A DNA stretch of 20,196 bases from Chlorobiales bacterium (GTDB lineage Bacteria > Bacteroidota > Chlorobiia > Chlorobiales > Chlorobiaceae): the NCBI GenBank assembly GCA_022360355.1, contig JAKSCY010000156.1, positions 1 to 20,196 of the forward strand. The letters run 5' to 3'. Positions within the stretch are counted from its first letter, which is position 1. The number at the start of each line of letters is the position of its first letter. Positions 8,247 through 17,683 of the stretch are shown piece by piece. A program made the translations under genes and the position numbers. The notes below the pieces were generated by a model, which saw only the letters and a program-made list of their open reading frames with translations, was not told the DNA's origin and made no database searches.

Positions 8247-8266
8247 TTATCATGGCTGTGGTGTTG

Positions 8267-10015
8267 TTACTGAAGGCCTGTCGTGAGTGACACGGGAAGT
8301 TTGCCTTTCGGCGTTATCGTCCCTTTGAGCAGCCTGATAGCGGCATCTTCACTGAGCCCGGAGGATGAGTAAGCGCAGATATAGGATGGTATGTCTGGAA
8401 ACTGGTTGATGATGTAGGGGGTGCCAAACGATATCATAATCAACGGCTTCTTCGGTGGCTGGCCGGAAACCAGACTGTTGATGAACTCTTGCTGTCGGTT
8501 GCTTAGTTCCAGGGACTTTGCTCCGGAGAGCACTTCAACATAGGTGGAGATGATAATTGTCGAGGCGCGTTTGGCTTTATCTGCGGCATTCCGGTAATCA
8601 AGTGAATTTGAGTCCGGGCTGATGCGGATTGTTTTCGCAAGAAAAGTGCGCCGCAGTTTTTCTGAAAAGGTTTCTCCTGACAGTGAGTGCCGTTTATTTT
8701 CAAGAATGATATGCAAGATGTTTTTGCTGTTTCGGGCTCTTACAGGAAGAGCTCCTGAGTCTCTTACAACGGTTATTGAGCTGTTGGCTATGGTTTCGGC
8801 AAGCTCATGATGGCTCTGTAAACCTACATGTTGAGGGATACTGTTCAGGTTGACCAGGCGTTTTTTGTCAAGGCCAAGCCAGCGTTTGGCCAGAAGAATT
8901 CTGCGTACAGACTTGTCGATTTGCCTTTCGGACAGCTTGCCGCTTTTTACGGCATTGAGAATCGTGCTGTGTGTCAGTTCAGGGTCGGGCGAGAAAAGAA
9001 GAAGGTCGTTACCGGCCTCAACCGCACGAAGAGAAATATCTTCAAGCGTGTAATCCTGGTACAGTGCCTTCATGTTGAGAGCATCGGTAATAATGAGGCC
9101 TTCGAAATCCAGTTCCTTTCTCAGGAGCCGGGTGACAATTCTCCATGACAGTGTTGCAGGAGTCATGTTACCGGTGATATGAGGGATAGCGAGATGACCT
9201 ATCATGACGCTCATTACCCCGTGATCAATGGTGGCCTTGAATGGTTTGAGTTCAAGGTTTTCAAGGCGTTTCTTATCGGCCTGCAAAACAGGAAGCTTGA
9301 CATGACTGTCAACGGTGACATCACCATGTCCCGGGAAATGCTTGACCGTAGCTATCATGCCGTTCGACTGGAGACCGTCGATAAACGCTTTGGACATCTC
9401 TATAGTCAGCGGAATATTGTCGCCGTATGACCTGGTGTTGATAACAGGGTTCAGCGGATTGATGTTCAGGTCGACACTGGGACCGTAGCTGTGGTAGATC
9501 CCAAGTGCTTTGGCTTCGTGAGCAATAACCCTGGCCATGCTGTATACCAGCCCTGAGTCACCGGTTGCGGAAAGTGCCATGCTTGGAGCGAACTCGGTTG
9601 CACCGTCGATTCTCATGGCCAGACCTTTTTCCATGTCGGCGCTGATGAGTAGCGGTCGTGGCGCCAGGAACTGAAAACGGTTGGCAAGAACAGCAGCGTC
9701 ATAGGTATTACCCTTGAGAAACATAATTCCACCGATTTTTCCCTGGCTTACCAGCATGGAAAGTTTCTGGTAATGTTTGTTATCGGCGCTCTGGAACCGG
9801 GCGGGACTGTGAGCTATTAACATCTGGCCGATTTTTTCGGAAAGTGTCATCTCCTTGAGCTGCTGCTCAACCCACTGATCCTTTCTGTTGAATATATCCT
9901 GAGCGGTCGGTGCTTTAGAAACGGGTGTTTCCTGTGCAAGAACGGCGGTGTACTGTGCGGAAGAGAAGGTATGAAACAACAGAAACACTGCTATCTGGAT
10001 ATATCGTATCAACAT
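8267..10015 (-). CDS. Exported glycoside hydrolase family 3, beta-N-acetylhexosaminidase (NagZ) type
   Basis: GH3 enzymes of the NagZ type release GlcNAc from peptidoglycan or chitin-like sugars. The 582-residue protein starts with a signal peptide (hydrophobic residues about 7-20, likely cleavage near residue 20 or 27; no lipobox Cys). The (beta/alpha)8 domain spans about 40-380 and carries KHFPGHGDV...DSH (225-238), the NagZ mark that includes the unusual His acid/base, and D311 in LIITDALNM as nucleophile. A second alpha/beta domain (about 395-580, ending KGKLPVSL) follows. No beta-lactamase-like domain is fused, unlike some Bacteroidota relatives. The export signal places it outside the cytoplasm, whereas E. 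coli NagZ is cytoplasmic. It lies 77 bp after the HNH gene, perhaps cotranscribed. The exact substrate is not proven. Confidence 0.9.
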   Translation of the reverse strand: MLIRYIQIAVFLLFHTFSSAQYTAVLAQETPVSKAPTAQDIFNRKDQWVEQQLKEMTLSEKIGQMLIAHSPARFQSADNKHYQKLSMLVSQGKIGGIMFLKGNTYDAAVLANRFQFLAPRPLLISADMEKGLAMRIDGATEFAPSMALSATGDSGLVYSMARVIAHEAKALGIYHSYGPSVDLNINPLNPVINTRSYGDNIPLTIEMSKAFIDGLQSNGMIATVKHFPGHGDVTVDSHVKLPVLQADKKRLENLELKPFKATIDHGVMSVMIGHLAIPHITGNMTPATLSWRIVTRLLRKELDFEGLIITDALNMKALYQDYTLEDISLRAVEAGNDLLLFSPDPELTHSTILNAVKSGKLSERQIDKSVRRILLAKRWLGLDKKRLVNLNSIPQHVGLQSHHELAETIANSSITVVRDSGALPVRARNSKNILHIILENKRHSLSGETFSEKLRRTFLAKTIRISPDSNSLDYRNAADKAKRASTIIISTYVEVLSGAKSLELSNRQQEFINSLVSGQPPKKPLIMISFGTPYIINQFPDIPSYICAYSSSGLSEDAAIRLLKGTITPKGKLPVSLTTGLQ

Positions 10016-10092
10016 AACAGAAATGTCAGGGATTTTTGTCCTTCATCGGCTTGCCGGGCCAAGGGATTGAATGGTTACACCGGGAGCTTTGT

Positions 10093-10611
10093 TCAGGAAG
10101 ATGCCATGAAAAGATAAGGCTTCCAATCTTCAGATACGGTAGTGATAAACTTGCGCATCAACATGATATGGCTTGGCCGGATCGGTTGTTTCAGGGGAAG
10201 CATGTTGGCTTCCTGCGGGGTTCTGTTGCCTTTCTTCGTATTGCAGGGGCTGCAGGCGGTAATAAGGTTTTCCCATGTATCTTCTCCGCCCTTTGAACGT
10301 GGTACCATGTGGTCGATCGTCAAGGTTTTGTCCGTTTGTCCACAGTACTGGCACTGGAAGTTATCTCTCCTGAAAATATTTTTTCTGTTCAGCATTATTT
10401 TTTTGTACGGTACCCGGACATAAACGGTTAACCGCACAATACTCGGCAGCGGAAAGGATTCGGAAACCGTACAGATGAATCTCTCAGGATGATGTGCGAC
10501 CGTTACCGCCTTTCCGCAGAAAAGCAGCACAATGGCTTTTTGTGCATCGCAAATGCTCAGAGGCTCATAGCTGCTGTTGAGGACAAGTACTTTTGTTCTG
10601 CGTAAAAACAT
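10093..10611 (-). CDS. HNH endonuclease family protein
   Basis: This 172-residue protein belongs to a widespread HNH family of uncertain role. The N-terminal part ([19 protein letters not shown], about 8-26; [15 protein letters not shown], about 66-80) is shared with housekeeping-type HNH proteins found in cyanobacteria and Bacteroidota. The HNH core is intact: a zinc knuckle from C87/C90 and C120/C123, H101 in [11 protein letters not shown] as catalytic His, N115 in DTWENL, and the final NTKKGNRTP. No methylase, integrase or intron is nearby, so it does not look like a restriction or homing enzyme. It has its own near-consensus promoter, and its transcript leader would be only about 12 bases, without a Shine-Dalgarno site. 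Confidence 0.9.
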   Translation of the reverse strand: MFLRRTKVLVLNSSYEPLSICDAQKAIVLLFCGKAVTVAHHPERFICTVSESFPLPSIVRLTVYVRVPYKKIMLNRKNIFRRDNFQCQYCGQTDKTLTIDHMVPRSKGGEDTWENLITACSPCNTKKGNRTPQEANMLPLKQPIRPSHIMLMRKFITTVSEDWKPYLFMASS

Positions 10612-10625
10612 GGCTCGGTTGTTTG

Positions 10626-10643
10626 TATGAGTATACGCTCATA
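10626..10643. promoter_or_regulatory. Operator-like inverted repeat over the HNH promoter -10 box
   Basis: TATGAG and CTCATA form a 6-bp inverted repeat around TATACG. It covers the -10 box of the HNH gene promoter completely, the position expected for a repressor site. No regulator gene is nearby and I do not recognise the motif. Confidence 0.4.
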
Positions 10644-10658
10644 TTCCGAAATTGCCAA
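10630..10658 (-). promoter_or_regulatory. Sigma-70-type promoter of the HNH gene
   Basis: TTGGCA (10653-10658) and TATACT (10630-10635) are 17 bases apart on the minus strand, each one or two bases from consensus. The expected transcript start is near 10623, only about 12 bases before the ATG at 10611. Confidence 0.7.
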
Positions 10659-10760
10659 TACTTCGAAGTCACATTTCGGTTAAAAGAATGTTTGTCGGCT
10701 TGATCGCCGGATAGTTTGTCAGCAGGAAGGCTAAATGGTTTGAGGGCTTGTTAACCGGAT

Positions 10761-10784
10761 GGGGCTCCGTAAAGACGAAGCCCC
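10761..10784. terminator. GC-rich hairpin downstream of gcvPB
   Basis: A 10-bp stem (10761-10770 with 10775-10784, one G-U on the minus strand) and a four-base loop lie 35 bp past the gcvPB stop. There is no T tract on either side, so it may act as a backup terminator or a transcript-end stabiliser. Confidence 0.4.
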
Positions 10785-10805
10785 GGTGTTAGTTTACAGG
10801 GAAAG

Positions 10806-10828
10806 AAAAAAACGGTTTTCAGCAACCG
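10806..10828 (-). terminator. Intrinsic terminator overlapping the gcvPB stop
   Basis: On the minus strand CGGTT (10824-10828) and AACCG (10813-10817) form a 5-bp stem with a six-base loop, followed by seven T residues (10806-10812). The left arm lies in the last sense codons of gcvPB and the TGA stop is in the loop. The stem is short, so strength is uncertain. Confidence 0.5.
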
Positions 10829-12282
10829 AAACAGCAAACATTGAGTTGTCTCGATGCCTGTGCTTCGTCAAGTCTTTGTACCGGGGTTTGGCCCGGGGCA
10901 TTGAGTAGCAGTTCAGGGTTGTTTTCTGCTTCGTCGGCGATAGCCAGCAGGGCATCTGCAAAAGCATCGAGCGTTTCCCGTGTTTCGGTTTCGGTGGGTT
11001 CAACCATGAGTGCTTCGCTGACAATAAGCGGAAAGTAAATTGTCGGGGCATGAAAACCGTAATCGAGAAGCCGCTTTGCGATATCGAGTGTCCTGACATT
11101 GTGCTGTTTTTTCTGCCGGTCACCCGAAAGGCAGAATTCGTGCATCACCGGTTTCGGGTAAGGAAGATCGAACGTTTTCAGCAGCCGGGAGAGAAGGTAG
11201 TTGGCATTGATGATTGCGTTTTCGGAGATGCTTTGCATTCCTTCGGCTCCCAGCATTCTGATATAGGTGTATGCCCGGACAAGGACGCCGAAGTTTCCAT
11301 AAAAGTTCATCATGCGCCCGATACTTTCAGGTCTGTTCATGTTCATGGTGTAGCGGGCGTTGTTGCTTTCTCCGGTTTTTTCTATGACCGGTACAGGCAG
11401 GAACGGGACAAGTTTATCGCAGACTCCGACCGGTCCGCTTCCCGGTCCTCCTCCTCCGTGAGGGGCTGAAAACGTTTTGTGCAGGTTGTAGTGAACAATG
11501 TCAAAGCCCATATCTCCCGGCCTGGTGATCCCTGTAAGGGCGTTCATGTTCGCTCCGTCCATGTACATAAGGCTGCCGTTTTCATGGACGAGTTTTTCAA
11601 TGGCCAGGATATCTTTTTCGAATAGTCCGAGTGTATTCGGGTTGGTCAGCATCAGTGCGGCGACATCGGGTGTGAGTTTCTGGCGAAGGTCTTCAATATC
11701 GGTACGCCCTTCAGCATTGCTGTTAATCGAAACAATCTCGTAATTTGCAATTGCCGCTGAAGCAGGGTTGGTGCCGTGAGCGGAATCGACTACCAGAAGC
11801 TTGTTCCGTTTCGAACCAAGGGATTCATGGTATTTTTTAATCAGAAGAATGCCTGTCAGTTCTCCGTGAGCGCCCGCTGCCGGCTGCAGGGTTGCCGCAG
11901 CCATGCCTGCGATTTCACACAACATCTCACTGAGTTCGTACATAAGCCTGAGGCAGCCCTGGGCGGTTTTTTCCGGCTGTAAAGGGTGCATTGACGTAAA
12001 ACCCTGAAGACCGGAAGTATAGTCGTTGATTTTGGGGTTATATTTCATCGTGCAACTGCCGAGAGGGTACATGTTCTTGTCAACATGATAGTTGAGGTTC
12101 GACAGGCGTATGAAATGACGTACCACTTCACTTTCAGGAAGCTCAGGCAGATCCGCGGGTTCGGAACGCAGATGTTTTTGAGGAATCATCTGTTGAACAG
12201 GTTTTGACGGTACATCGGGAGAGCCGAAACGGATGCCTCTTCGCCCTTTGCGGGAAAGATCAAAAATGAGCGCTTCTTTCAT
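10819..12282 (-). CDS. gcvPB: Glycine dehydrogenase (decarboxylating) subunit 2
   Basis: GcvPB is the PLP-binding half of the split P-protein, which decarboxylates glycine in the glycine cleavage system and passes the aminomethyl group to lipoyl-GcvH. K269 in [20 protein letters not shown] is the PLP lysine; SCTMKYNPK (76-84), [11 protein letters not shown] (166-176) and [10 protein letters not shown] (213-222) are family motifs. The frame is open to a start at 12378, but the conserved N-terminus begins at the ATG at 12282 ([10 protein letters not shown]), giving 487 residues, the usual size. No good ribosome-binding site is seen. The tail ends in CCFGC (483-487), an unusual Cys cluster, and overlaps a terminator. 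gcvPA, gcvH and gcvT are not in the window. Confidence 0.95.
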   Translation of the reverse strand: MKEALIFDLSRKGRRGIRFGSPDVPSKPVQQMIPQKHLRSEPADLPELPESEVVRHFIRLSNLNYHVDKNMYPLGSCTMKYNPKINDYTSGLQGFTSMHPLQPEKTAQGCLRLMYELSEMLCEIAGMAAATLQPAAGAHGELTGILLIKKYHESLGSKRNKLLVVDSAHGTNPASAAIANYEIVSINSNAEGRTDIEDLRQKLTPDVAALMLTNPNTLGLFEKDILAIEKLVHENGSLMYMDGANMNALTGITRPGDMGFDIVHYNLHKTFSAPHGGGGPGSGPVGVCDKLVPFLPVPVIEKTGESNNARYTMNMNRPESIGRMMNFYGNFGVLVRAYTYIRMLGAEGMQSISENAIINANYLLSRLLKTFDLPYPKPVMHEFCLSGDRQKKQHNVRTLDIAKRLLDYGFHAPTIYFPLIVSEALMVEPTETETRETLDAFADALLAIADEAENNPELLLNAPGQTPVQRLDEAQASRQLNVCCFGC

Positions 12283-12337
12283 TGTACTGATACGGATAGT
12301 GAGAGTATGGCTGTCGGAAAGGTCGTTGTAAACGTTA

Positions 12338-12365
12338 AATATAGATGACTTGATAGATATTACAA
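12338..12365 (-). promoter_or_regulatory. Candidate promoter of gcvPB
   Basis: TTGTAA (12360-12365) and TATATT (12338-12343) are 16 bases apart on the minus strand, in the 121-bp gap between rnc and gcvPB. An AACGTT palindrome (12331-12336) lies at the expected start site. The match is moderate. Confidence 0.45.
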
Positions 12366-12403
12366 TGCGGAAAAACAACAGGCGGCAGGCCGGGAGGGAG
12401 ATT

Positions 12404-13222
12404 TTAGTCAGTTTCTATAGATGTTTTCGTTTCCAACGCCGCGAGTGCTTCTTTTGCTGCTGATTGCTCTGCATCTTTTTTTCTTCCGGCAGTTCCTTTG
12501 CCGAGAATTATGCCGTCACAGGACACTTCTATAGTAAACAGTTTTTCATGCTCGGCCCCTTCTTCCGAAACAACAGTGTACACGGGAGAGGCGATCTGCC
12601 GGGACTGGGTGTACTCAATCAGACGGCTTTTATAATTGTGCTCAACGGCATCCAGTTTTTGAAGGTCGACGTGCTCAATGACATGCCGTAAAATGAATTT
12701 TTTTGTTTCAGTAAGTCCGGTATCCAGATAAATCGCTCCGATGAGGGCTTCAAAAGCGTCCGCCAAAGCAGATTCGCTGGTCTGTATTGTGTTTTTGTCC
12801 GCAGACTCGCCGATGAGCAGGTGTTCACCCAGAGAGATTTTTCCGGCAAAGTCGGCAAGCGATTTTCGGTTGACAATTTTTGCGCGGTTGTTTGATAGTT
12901 TCCCTTCGTCGCTATCGGGAAAAGAGGTGTATAGATGCTCGGAAATGATCAGGTCGAGGACGGCGTCGCCAAGAAACTCGAGACGCTGATTGGAGTCGGC
13001 AGGCTCTGTCTGGTCATGAACTACGGACCTGTGGGTCAGGGCGATGAGATATATTCCCGGATGATAAGGTGTAAATCCCAGGAGGCCGGTCAGCCAAGAG
13101 TTGGTAGTATCAGGAAACGGTGGAGCACTGCTGTCTGTTTTTCCTGTGGTTTCGGGCTCATCATTCCTGCTTTGAGAGCGGTGAAAGGCTAATGAACTCA
13201 GTTTATGCCAGAGCTTTGCCAT
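12404..13222 (-). CDS. rnc: Ribonuclease III
   Basis: RNase III cuts double-stranded RNA, including rRNA precursors. The signature [14 protein letters not shown] (78-91) contains E82 and D86; D155 and E158 ([17 protein letters not shown]) complete the metal site. A double-stranded-RNA-binding domain follows (about 196-265, ending [15 protein letters not shown]). The first 45 or so residues are a polar extension of unclear role. At 272 residues it is longer than E. coli Rnc (226), mostly from this extension. It starts 24 bp after fabF and is likely cotranscribed with it, a fabF-rnc pairing common in Chlorobiota and relatives. Confidence 0.96.
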   Translation of the reverse strand: MAKLWHKLSSLAFHRSQSRNDEPETTGKTDSSAPPFPDTTNSWLTGLLGFTPYHPGIYLIALTHRSVVHDQTEPADSNQRLEFLGDAVLDLIISEHLYTSFPDSDEGKLSNNRAKIVNRKSLADFAGKISLGEHLLIGESADKNTIQTSESALADAFEALIGAIYLDTGLTETKKFILRHVIEHVDLQKLDAVEHNYKSRLIEYTQSRQIASPVYTVVSEEGAEHEKLFTIEVSCDGIILGKGTAGRKKDAEQSAAKEALAALETKTSIETD

Positions 13223-13246
13223 GAACTGCAGGTGGTTTGCTGATGC

Positions 13247-14491
13247 CTATATTTTTCTGAAAATAAGGGTTGCGTTATGGCCTCCAAAGCCAAAGCCGTT
13301 GTTGAGCACGTATTCGATTTTTCGTTCCTTCGGTGTGTTCGGGGTGACATCAAGATCAACTTCAGGATCGAGGTTTTCTATATTGATCGTCGGAGGCACG
13401 ACCTGGCTGTCCATGGCGAGCAGGCAGGCAATGGATTCTACGACACCGGCAGCTCCCAGCAGATGCCCCATCATTGATTTCGTGGAACTGATGCTGACTT
13501 TGTAGGCATGCTCGCCGAAGAGTTTTTTGATGGCTTTGAGTTCGGCGATATCACCCAGTGGTGTAGCTGTTCCGTGCGTATTGACGTAATCAATTGCATC
13601 GGGGGTAATTCCCGCCTTGTCGAGTGCGCTTTTCATGGCATTGAAAGCGCCTGTCCCCTCAGGGTGAGGGGCCGTAAGGTGATGGGCGTCTGCTGAAGCG
13701 CCAACACCGGCCAGTTCACCATAGATTTTTGCGCCGCGTGCCCGGGCTGACTCAAGTGTTTCAAGGATCAGTGAACCTGCACCCTCTCCCATGACGAAGC
13801 CGTCCCGGTCTCTGTCGTATGGCCGCGATGCTTTTTCCGGAAAATCGTTGAACGTGGACAGTGCCTTGGCAGCGTTAAAGCCGCCGACGCTCATTGGTGT
13901 AATGGCGGCTTCGGAACCACCGCATACCATGTAGTCGGCCATGTCGAGCTGCAAGAGCATCCATGCATCGATAATCGCATGCAGGGAAGTGGCGCATGCT
14001 GAGGCAGTCGCGTAATTCGGGCCCATCAGTTTGTTTCTCATCGAAATCTGGCCGGCCGCGATGTCAGGTATAAGCATCGGTATGAAAAACGGACTTATCC
14101 TGCGAGGTCCTTTGTCGAGGAATACTCGCATCTGTTTGTCATGAATGGTCATGCCCCCGGTTCCTGAACCGTGGACCACCCCTATTCTTGCTGAATCTAT
14201 AGTGGAAAGGTCAAGCCCTGAATCTTTCAGGGCCTGTTCTGCAGCTATGACGGCATACTGGCTGAACGGGTCCATGCGTGAGGTGGATTTGGAGTCCATA
14301 TGGTCATCAGCCTTAAATCCTTTCAGCTCACAGGCAAAACGTGTTGAAAAGCCCGTTGTGTCAAAGTAAGTTATGGGCGCAGCACCACTTTTTCCCTGAT
14401 AAAGGGATTTCTGGAGATCTTCCTTTGATAAACCGATAGGGGATAAAACCCCTATACCGGTAATAACGATGCGCTTGCGTTCCTGACCCAT
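13247..14491 (-). CDS. fabF: Beta-ketoacyl-ACP synthase II
   Basis: FabF extends acyl-ACP by condensing it with malonyl-ACP in fatty-acid synthesis. The Cys-His-His set is complete: C166 in [12 protein letters not shown]306 in [11 protein letters not shown] and H343 in [13 protein letters not shown], with K338. [11 protein letters not shown] ends the thiolase fold. The 414-residue length is normal. FabF is preferred to FabB because of the overall sequence and its place right after acpP. The ATG at 14491 has no Shine-Dalgarno site; instead a perfect palindrome TTTAACGTTAAA lies nine bases upstream. Confidence 0.96.
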   Translation of the reverse strand: MGQERKRIVITGIGVLSPIGLSKEDLQKSLYQGKSGAAPITYFDTTGFSTRFACELKGFKADDHMDSKSTSRMDPFSQYAVIAAEQALKDSGLDLSTIDSARIGVVHGSGTGGMTIHDKQMRVFLDKGPRRISPFFIPMLIPDIAAGQISMRNKLMGPNYATASACATSLHAIIDAWMLLQLDMADYMVCGGSEAAITPMSVGGFNAAKALSTFNDFPEKASRPYDRDRDGFVMGEGAGSLILETLESARARGAKIYGELAGVGASADAHHLTAPHPEGTGAFNAMKSALDKAGITPDAIDYVNTHGTATPLGDIAELKAIKKLFGEHAYKVSISSTKSMMGHLLGAAGVVESIACLLAMDSQVVPPTINIENLDPEVDLDVTPNTPKERKIEYVLNNGFGFGGHNATLIFRKI

Positions 14492-14499
14492 TTCAATTC

Positions 14500-14511
14500 T
14501 TTAACGTTAAA
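14500..14511. repeat. Perfect 12-bp palindrome upstream of fabF
   Basis: TTTAACGTTAAA lies nine bases before the fabF ATG, where a ribosome-binding site would be expected. A related TAACGTTA lies at the same distance before fabH. It could be an operator or simply an AT-rich start context. Confidence 0.5.
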
Positions 14512-14538
14512 CCTCTGTGCCTGAATGCAGCATGGAAA

Positions 14539-14775
14539 TCACTTGTTGCTGACGATGTAGTCTATTGCTTGCTGGACGGTGCTTATTTTTTCCGCATCTT
14601 CGTCAGGGATCTGAATATCAAACTCATTTTCAAGCTCCATGATCAGCTCAACAGTGTCAAGCGAATCAGCGCCGAGGTCATCAGCAAATTTTGATTCAGG
14701 TTTGATCTGGTCCTTGTTGACACCCATTTTGCTTACGATGATATCGTAAACTTTGTCTTTGATTTCAGCGCTCAT
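14539..14775 (-). CDS. acpP: Acyl carrier protein
   Basis: ACP carries growing acyl chains on a phosphopantetheine arm. The 78-residue acidic protein has the attachment serine S38 in [17 protein letters not shown] and the usual four-helix pattern. It sits between fabG and fabF, its common place. GGAG about ten bases before the ATG is a good ribosome-binding site, and a separate promoter candidate lies in the 97-bp gap after fabG, consistent with the high ACP level cells need. Confidence 0.98.
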   Translation of the reverse strand: MSAEIKDKVYDIIVSKMGVNKDQIKPESKFADDLGADSLDTVELIMELENEFDIQIPDEDAEKISTVQQAIDYIVSNK

Positions 14776-14810
14776 TGTCGTTCTCTCCAGATTAGAGTTA
14801 GGTAGTTGAT

Positions 14811-14840
14811 GTTATAATTAACACATATAAAAAATGTCAG
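14811..14840 (-). promoter_or_regulatory. Candidate internal promoter for acpP
   Basis: CTGACA (14835-14840) and TATAAC (14811-14816) are 18 bases apart on the minus strand, in the gap between fabG and acpP; TTATAA one base upstream gives 17. The expected start is about 30 bases before the acpP ATG. Confidence 0.5.
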
Positions 14841-14872
14841 GCAATATACGAACCAGACCGACCTCTGCCAAA

Positions 14873-15610
14873 TCACATAACCATGCCGCCGCTTATGTTC
14901 ACGACTTCACCCGTGATGTACTCGGCCTGATCACTTGCGAGGAACGAGACGACGCTTGCTACGTTTTCAGGTTTCCCGAACCGTTTCAGCGGGATTGCAT
15001 CGAGCATTCTGTCACGTACATCCTCGGTGAGTGCATCGGTCATCTTCGAGGTGATAAAACCGGGTGCAACAGCGTTAACCCTGATATTCCTTGACGCAAA
15101 TTCCTTGGCGGCCGACTTCGTGAATGCGATAACACCGGCTTTCGACGCACCGTAATTTGCCTGGCCGGCATTTCCCATGAGTCCGATAATCGATGCAATG
15201 TTGACGATTGCGCCTGAGCGCTGCTTCATCATGGTGCGGGTGACGGCCTTGGTGCAATTGAATGTGCCTTTGAGGTTCACCGCAAGTACGGCATCCCAGT
15301 CAGCTTCACTCATACGCATAAGCAGCCCGTCACGCGTGATGCCTGCATTGTTGACCAGGATGTCTATTGAGCCGGTCTCGGATGCTATTTCTTGAAACGT
15401 TGACTGTGCGGCATCGTGGTTGGTAACATCGAGTTCCCGGCAGGTGACTTTTCGGCCGATTTTTTGGACGGCATCGGCTGTTTCTTCAAGCCATTCTTTC
15501 TGAAGATCACAGATAACAATGCTTGCTCCTTTTGCCGCGAGGTCTACGGCAATCGCTTGACCAATACCTCGTGCCGCGCCTGTTATAATGGCTGTTTTGC
15601 CTTCAAACAT
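14873..15610 (-). CDS. fabG: 3-oxoacyl-ACP reductase
   Basis: FabG reduces 3-oxoacyl-ACP with NADPH in the first reductive step of each elongation round. It is a classical short-chain dehydrogenase: TGAARGIG (10-17) for the cofactor, NNAG (87-90), and the catalytic S140, Y153 and K157 (YGASK). I chose the ATG at 15610 (245 residues, starting [11 protein letters not shown]) because it fits the family length; an ATG at 15637, three bases after the fabD stop, would add nine residues and is possible. The ending SGGMVM is typical. Position between fabD and acpP confirms FabG over other SDRs. Confidence 0.95.
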   Translation of the reverse strand: MFEGKTAIITGAARGIGQAIAVDLAAKGASIVICDLQKEWLEETADAVQKIGRKVTCRELDVTNHDAAQSTFQEIASETGSIDILVNNAGITRDGLLMRMSEADWDAVLAVNLKGTFNCTKAVTRTMMKQRSGAIVNIASIIGLMGNAGQANYGASKAGVIAFTKSAAKEFASRNIRVNAVAPGFITSKMTDALTEDVRDRMLDAIPLKRFGKPENVASVVSFLASDQAEYITGEVVNISGGMVM

Positions 15611-15640
15611 AGTTTTATCCGGTTGTTTGTTTCTCATTGT

Positions 15641-16552
15641 TTACGATAGTTTCTGTGCGATCTGCCCTGCGTTGTCGACACCGTCAATGGCGGCCGACCG
15701 GTCGATTCTTTTGATCAGCCCCTGAAGAACCTTCTGTGGACCGGTTTCAATAAATGAAGTGACGCCTTCGGCAATCATCGCTTCAACCGACTGAGCCCAT
15801 CGCACAGAACTGGTAAGCTGAAGTACGAGGTTGTTGCGGATCTCGTCCGCGTTTGTAACGGGCTTTGCCACAACGTTCATGCAAACCGGGATTCGGGAAT
15901 CATTAATGGTGATCTCGTCAAGGGAGGCTTTCAACTCCTCTTCGGCGGGTTTCATGAGCGGAGAGTGAAACGCGCCGGATACGACAAGCTCTTTGGCCAT
16001 TCTTGCACCCATGGAAGGGGCCAGTTTTACGGCTTTTCTGACAGCTTCGATGTCTCCGGAAATAACCACCTGGCCAGGAGAGTTGAAATTTGCCGCCTGA
16101 ACGATACCGGAAGATTGTGCTTCAGCAAGAAGCTTCTCAAGCGCAGTATCGCTCATGCCGATTACCGCCGCCATGGTACCGGGGTTCATTGTGCCTGCAT
16201 TCTGCATCAGTTCGCCTCTTTTGGATACAATGAGTACGGCGTCGTCAAAACTCATCGCCCCCGCGTAACATAGTGCCGTATATTCTCCAAGGCTGTGTCC
16301 TGCGGTCATGCCTGCCTCTTTGTTGCCGAGAAGTGTGGCGACGGAGATGCTGTGCAGAAAGATTGCTGGTTGGGTGTACCTTGTCTGACGAAGGTCATCT
16401 TCGGTCCCGTTAAACATGATATCAGTGATGGAATATCCGAGGATGTCATCCGCCCGGTCCATCATGGAGCGGGCTTCAGGATACTTCTCATAAATGTCTT
16501 TGGCCATGCCGCAATACTGTGAGCCCTGGCCGGGAAATACAAATGCTTTCAT
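15641..16552 (-). CDS. fabD: Malonyl-CoA:ACP transacylase
   Basis: FabD moves malonyl from CoA to ACP, supplying the extender unit. The 303-residue protein has the nucleophile S87 in [11 protein letters not shown]112 for the malonyl carboxylate, and H196 in SGAFHSPLM as partner. FPGQGSQ near the N-terminus and [15 protein letters not shown] near the C-terminus are family marks. It lies 34 bp after fabH and directly before fabG. No clear ribosome-binding site precedes the ATG. Confidence 0.97.
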   Translation of the reverse strand: MKAFVFPGQGSQYCGMAKDIYEKYPEARSMMDRADDILGYSITDIMFNGTEDDLRQTRYTQPAIFLHSISVATLLGNKEAGMTAGHSLGEYTALCYAGAMSFDDAVLIVSKRGELMQNAGTMNPGTMAAVIGMSDTALEKLLAEAQSSGIVQAANFNSPGQVVISGDIEAVRKAVKLAPSMGARMAKELVVSGAFHSPLMKPAEEELKASLDEITINDSRIPVCMNVVAKPVTNADEIRNNLVLQLTSSVRWAQSVEAMIAEGVTSFIETGPQKVLQGLIKRIDRSAAIDGVDNAGQIAQKLS

Positions 16553-16586
16553 GAAGTGATTTTTCTGTTACAGTGATGAACTGTTC

Positions 16587-17573
16587 TTATAGCCAGTTGA
16601 GGTAAATTCCTCCCCAGGTATATCCTGCGCCGAAGCTGACAAGAATAAGATTGTTCCCGGTTTGCAGCTTGCCCTCTTCATCAAGTTCCGCAATACAGAT
16701 CGGGATGGTTGCAGCCGAAGTGTTGCCATAACGATCGATATTTATAGCGACTTTTTCCATGTCGATACCCATACGTTCGGCAGTTGCCTGTATGATTCTG
16801 TGGTTGGCCTGGTGAGGAATGAGGAAATCTATGTCTTCACTGGTCAGGTGGTTTCTGTTCATGACTTCAGCCGCAACATCCGCCATGCCTACCACAGCGG
16901 ATTTAAATACCTGTCGTCCGTCCTGTTGGAGATAGTGAAGTTTCCTGTCAACGGTTTCATGCGTCGTTGGGCGGAGGCTGCCTCCTCCGGGCATGCAGAG
17001 ATTGTCGCCGCCTCTGCCGTCGGAATACAGTCTGGCATCAATGAGGCCATGGCTGTCATCCTTTCCCGGCTCAAGCAGTACCCCGGCGGCTCCGTCGCCG
17101 AAAAGAACACTTGTACTTCTGTCGGTATAGTCCATAATGGCCGACATTTTTTCTCCTCCGATAACCAGCACTTTTTTGTGGGTTCCTGCGGTTATGAACT
17201 GCGCGCCGGTATTGAGAGCGTAAAGAAACCCTGAACAGGCCCCGGAGAGATCGAAAGCCCAGGCGTTCATAGCCTGAATGTCTTTCTGGACAAGACAGGC
17301 TGTCGAGGGGAATATCATGTCGGGGGTCATGGTTGCCACGATGATAAGGTCGATCTCTGCTGCAGAAATTCCCCGTTTCTCCAGAATCTGCTGTGCAACT
17401 TCGGTACACAAATACGAGGTGGCTTTTTCAGGGTCTTTCAATATTCTTCGCTCACGTATTCCTGTTCGTGTGCGAATCCACTCATCATTGGTATCGAGTA
17501 TGTTCTCGAGGTCCCGGTTACTCAGAATACTTTCAGGAAGGTACTTTGCAGTCGAAGTGATTACAGCTTTCAT
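16587..17573 (-). CDS. fabH: Beta-ketoacyl-ACP synthase III
   Basis: FabH starts fatty-acid synthesis by condensing acetyl-CoA (or another short acyl-CoA) with malonyl-ACP. The triad is present: C113 in [14 protein letters not shown]254 in [10 protein letters not shown] and N284 in [11 protein letters not shown]. The start [14 protein letters not shown] and the end [14 protein letters not shown] are typical, and 328 residues is the usual length. It follows plsX after 110 bp, a gap that holds an AGGAA-CTC-TTCCT repeat (17599-17611) and a TAACGTTA palindrome ten bases before the ATG. Confidence 0.97.
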   Translation of the reverse strand: MKAVITSTAKYLPESILSNRDLENILDTNDEWIRTRTGIRERRILKDPEKATSYLCTEVAQQILEKRGISAAEIDLIIVATMTPDMIFPSTACLVQKDIQAMNAWAFDLSGACSGFLYALNTGAQFITAGTHKKVLVIGGEKMSAIMDYTDRSTSVLFGDGAAGVLLEPGKDDSHGLIDARLYSDGRGGDNLCMPGGGSLRPTTHETVDRKLHYLQQDGRQVFKSAVVGMADVAAEVMNRNHLTSEDIDFLIPHQANHRIIQATAERMGIDMEKVAINIDRYGNTSAATIPICIAELDEEGKLQTGNNLILVSFGAGYTWGGIYLNWL

Positions 17574-17582
17574 ATAGTTTAA

Positions 17583-17590
17583 TAACGTTA
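17583..17590. repeat. TAACGTTA palindrome upstream of fabH
   Basis: On the minus strand TTTTAACGTTA lies about ten bases before the fabH ATG, matching the sequence and spacing of the palindrome before fabF. A second short inverted repeat, AGGAA-CTC-TTCCT, lies at 17599-17611. Confidence 0.45.
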
Positions 17591-17683
17591 AAATCTAAAG
17601 GAACTCTTCCTGACTATGCAGAGACTGATGTTCGGTGTGTGGTTTCTGGATGCTTTATTTTCAAGAGGTTGTAGGGGGCTTGG

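Noticed and set aside
8161..8266. Photosynthesis-type regulator site (TGT-N12-ACA) before bchZ
   Set aside because: I looked for the palindrome in the spacer and found no copy with correct spacing.
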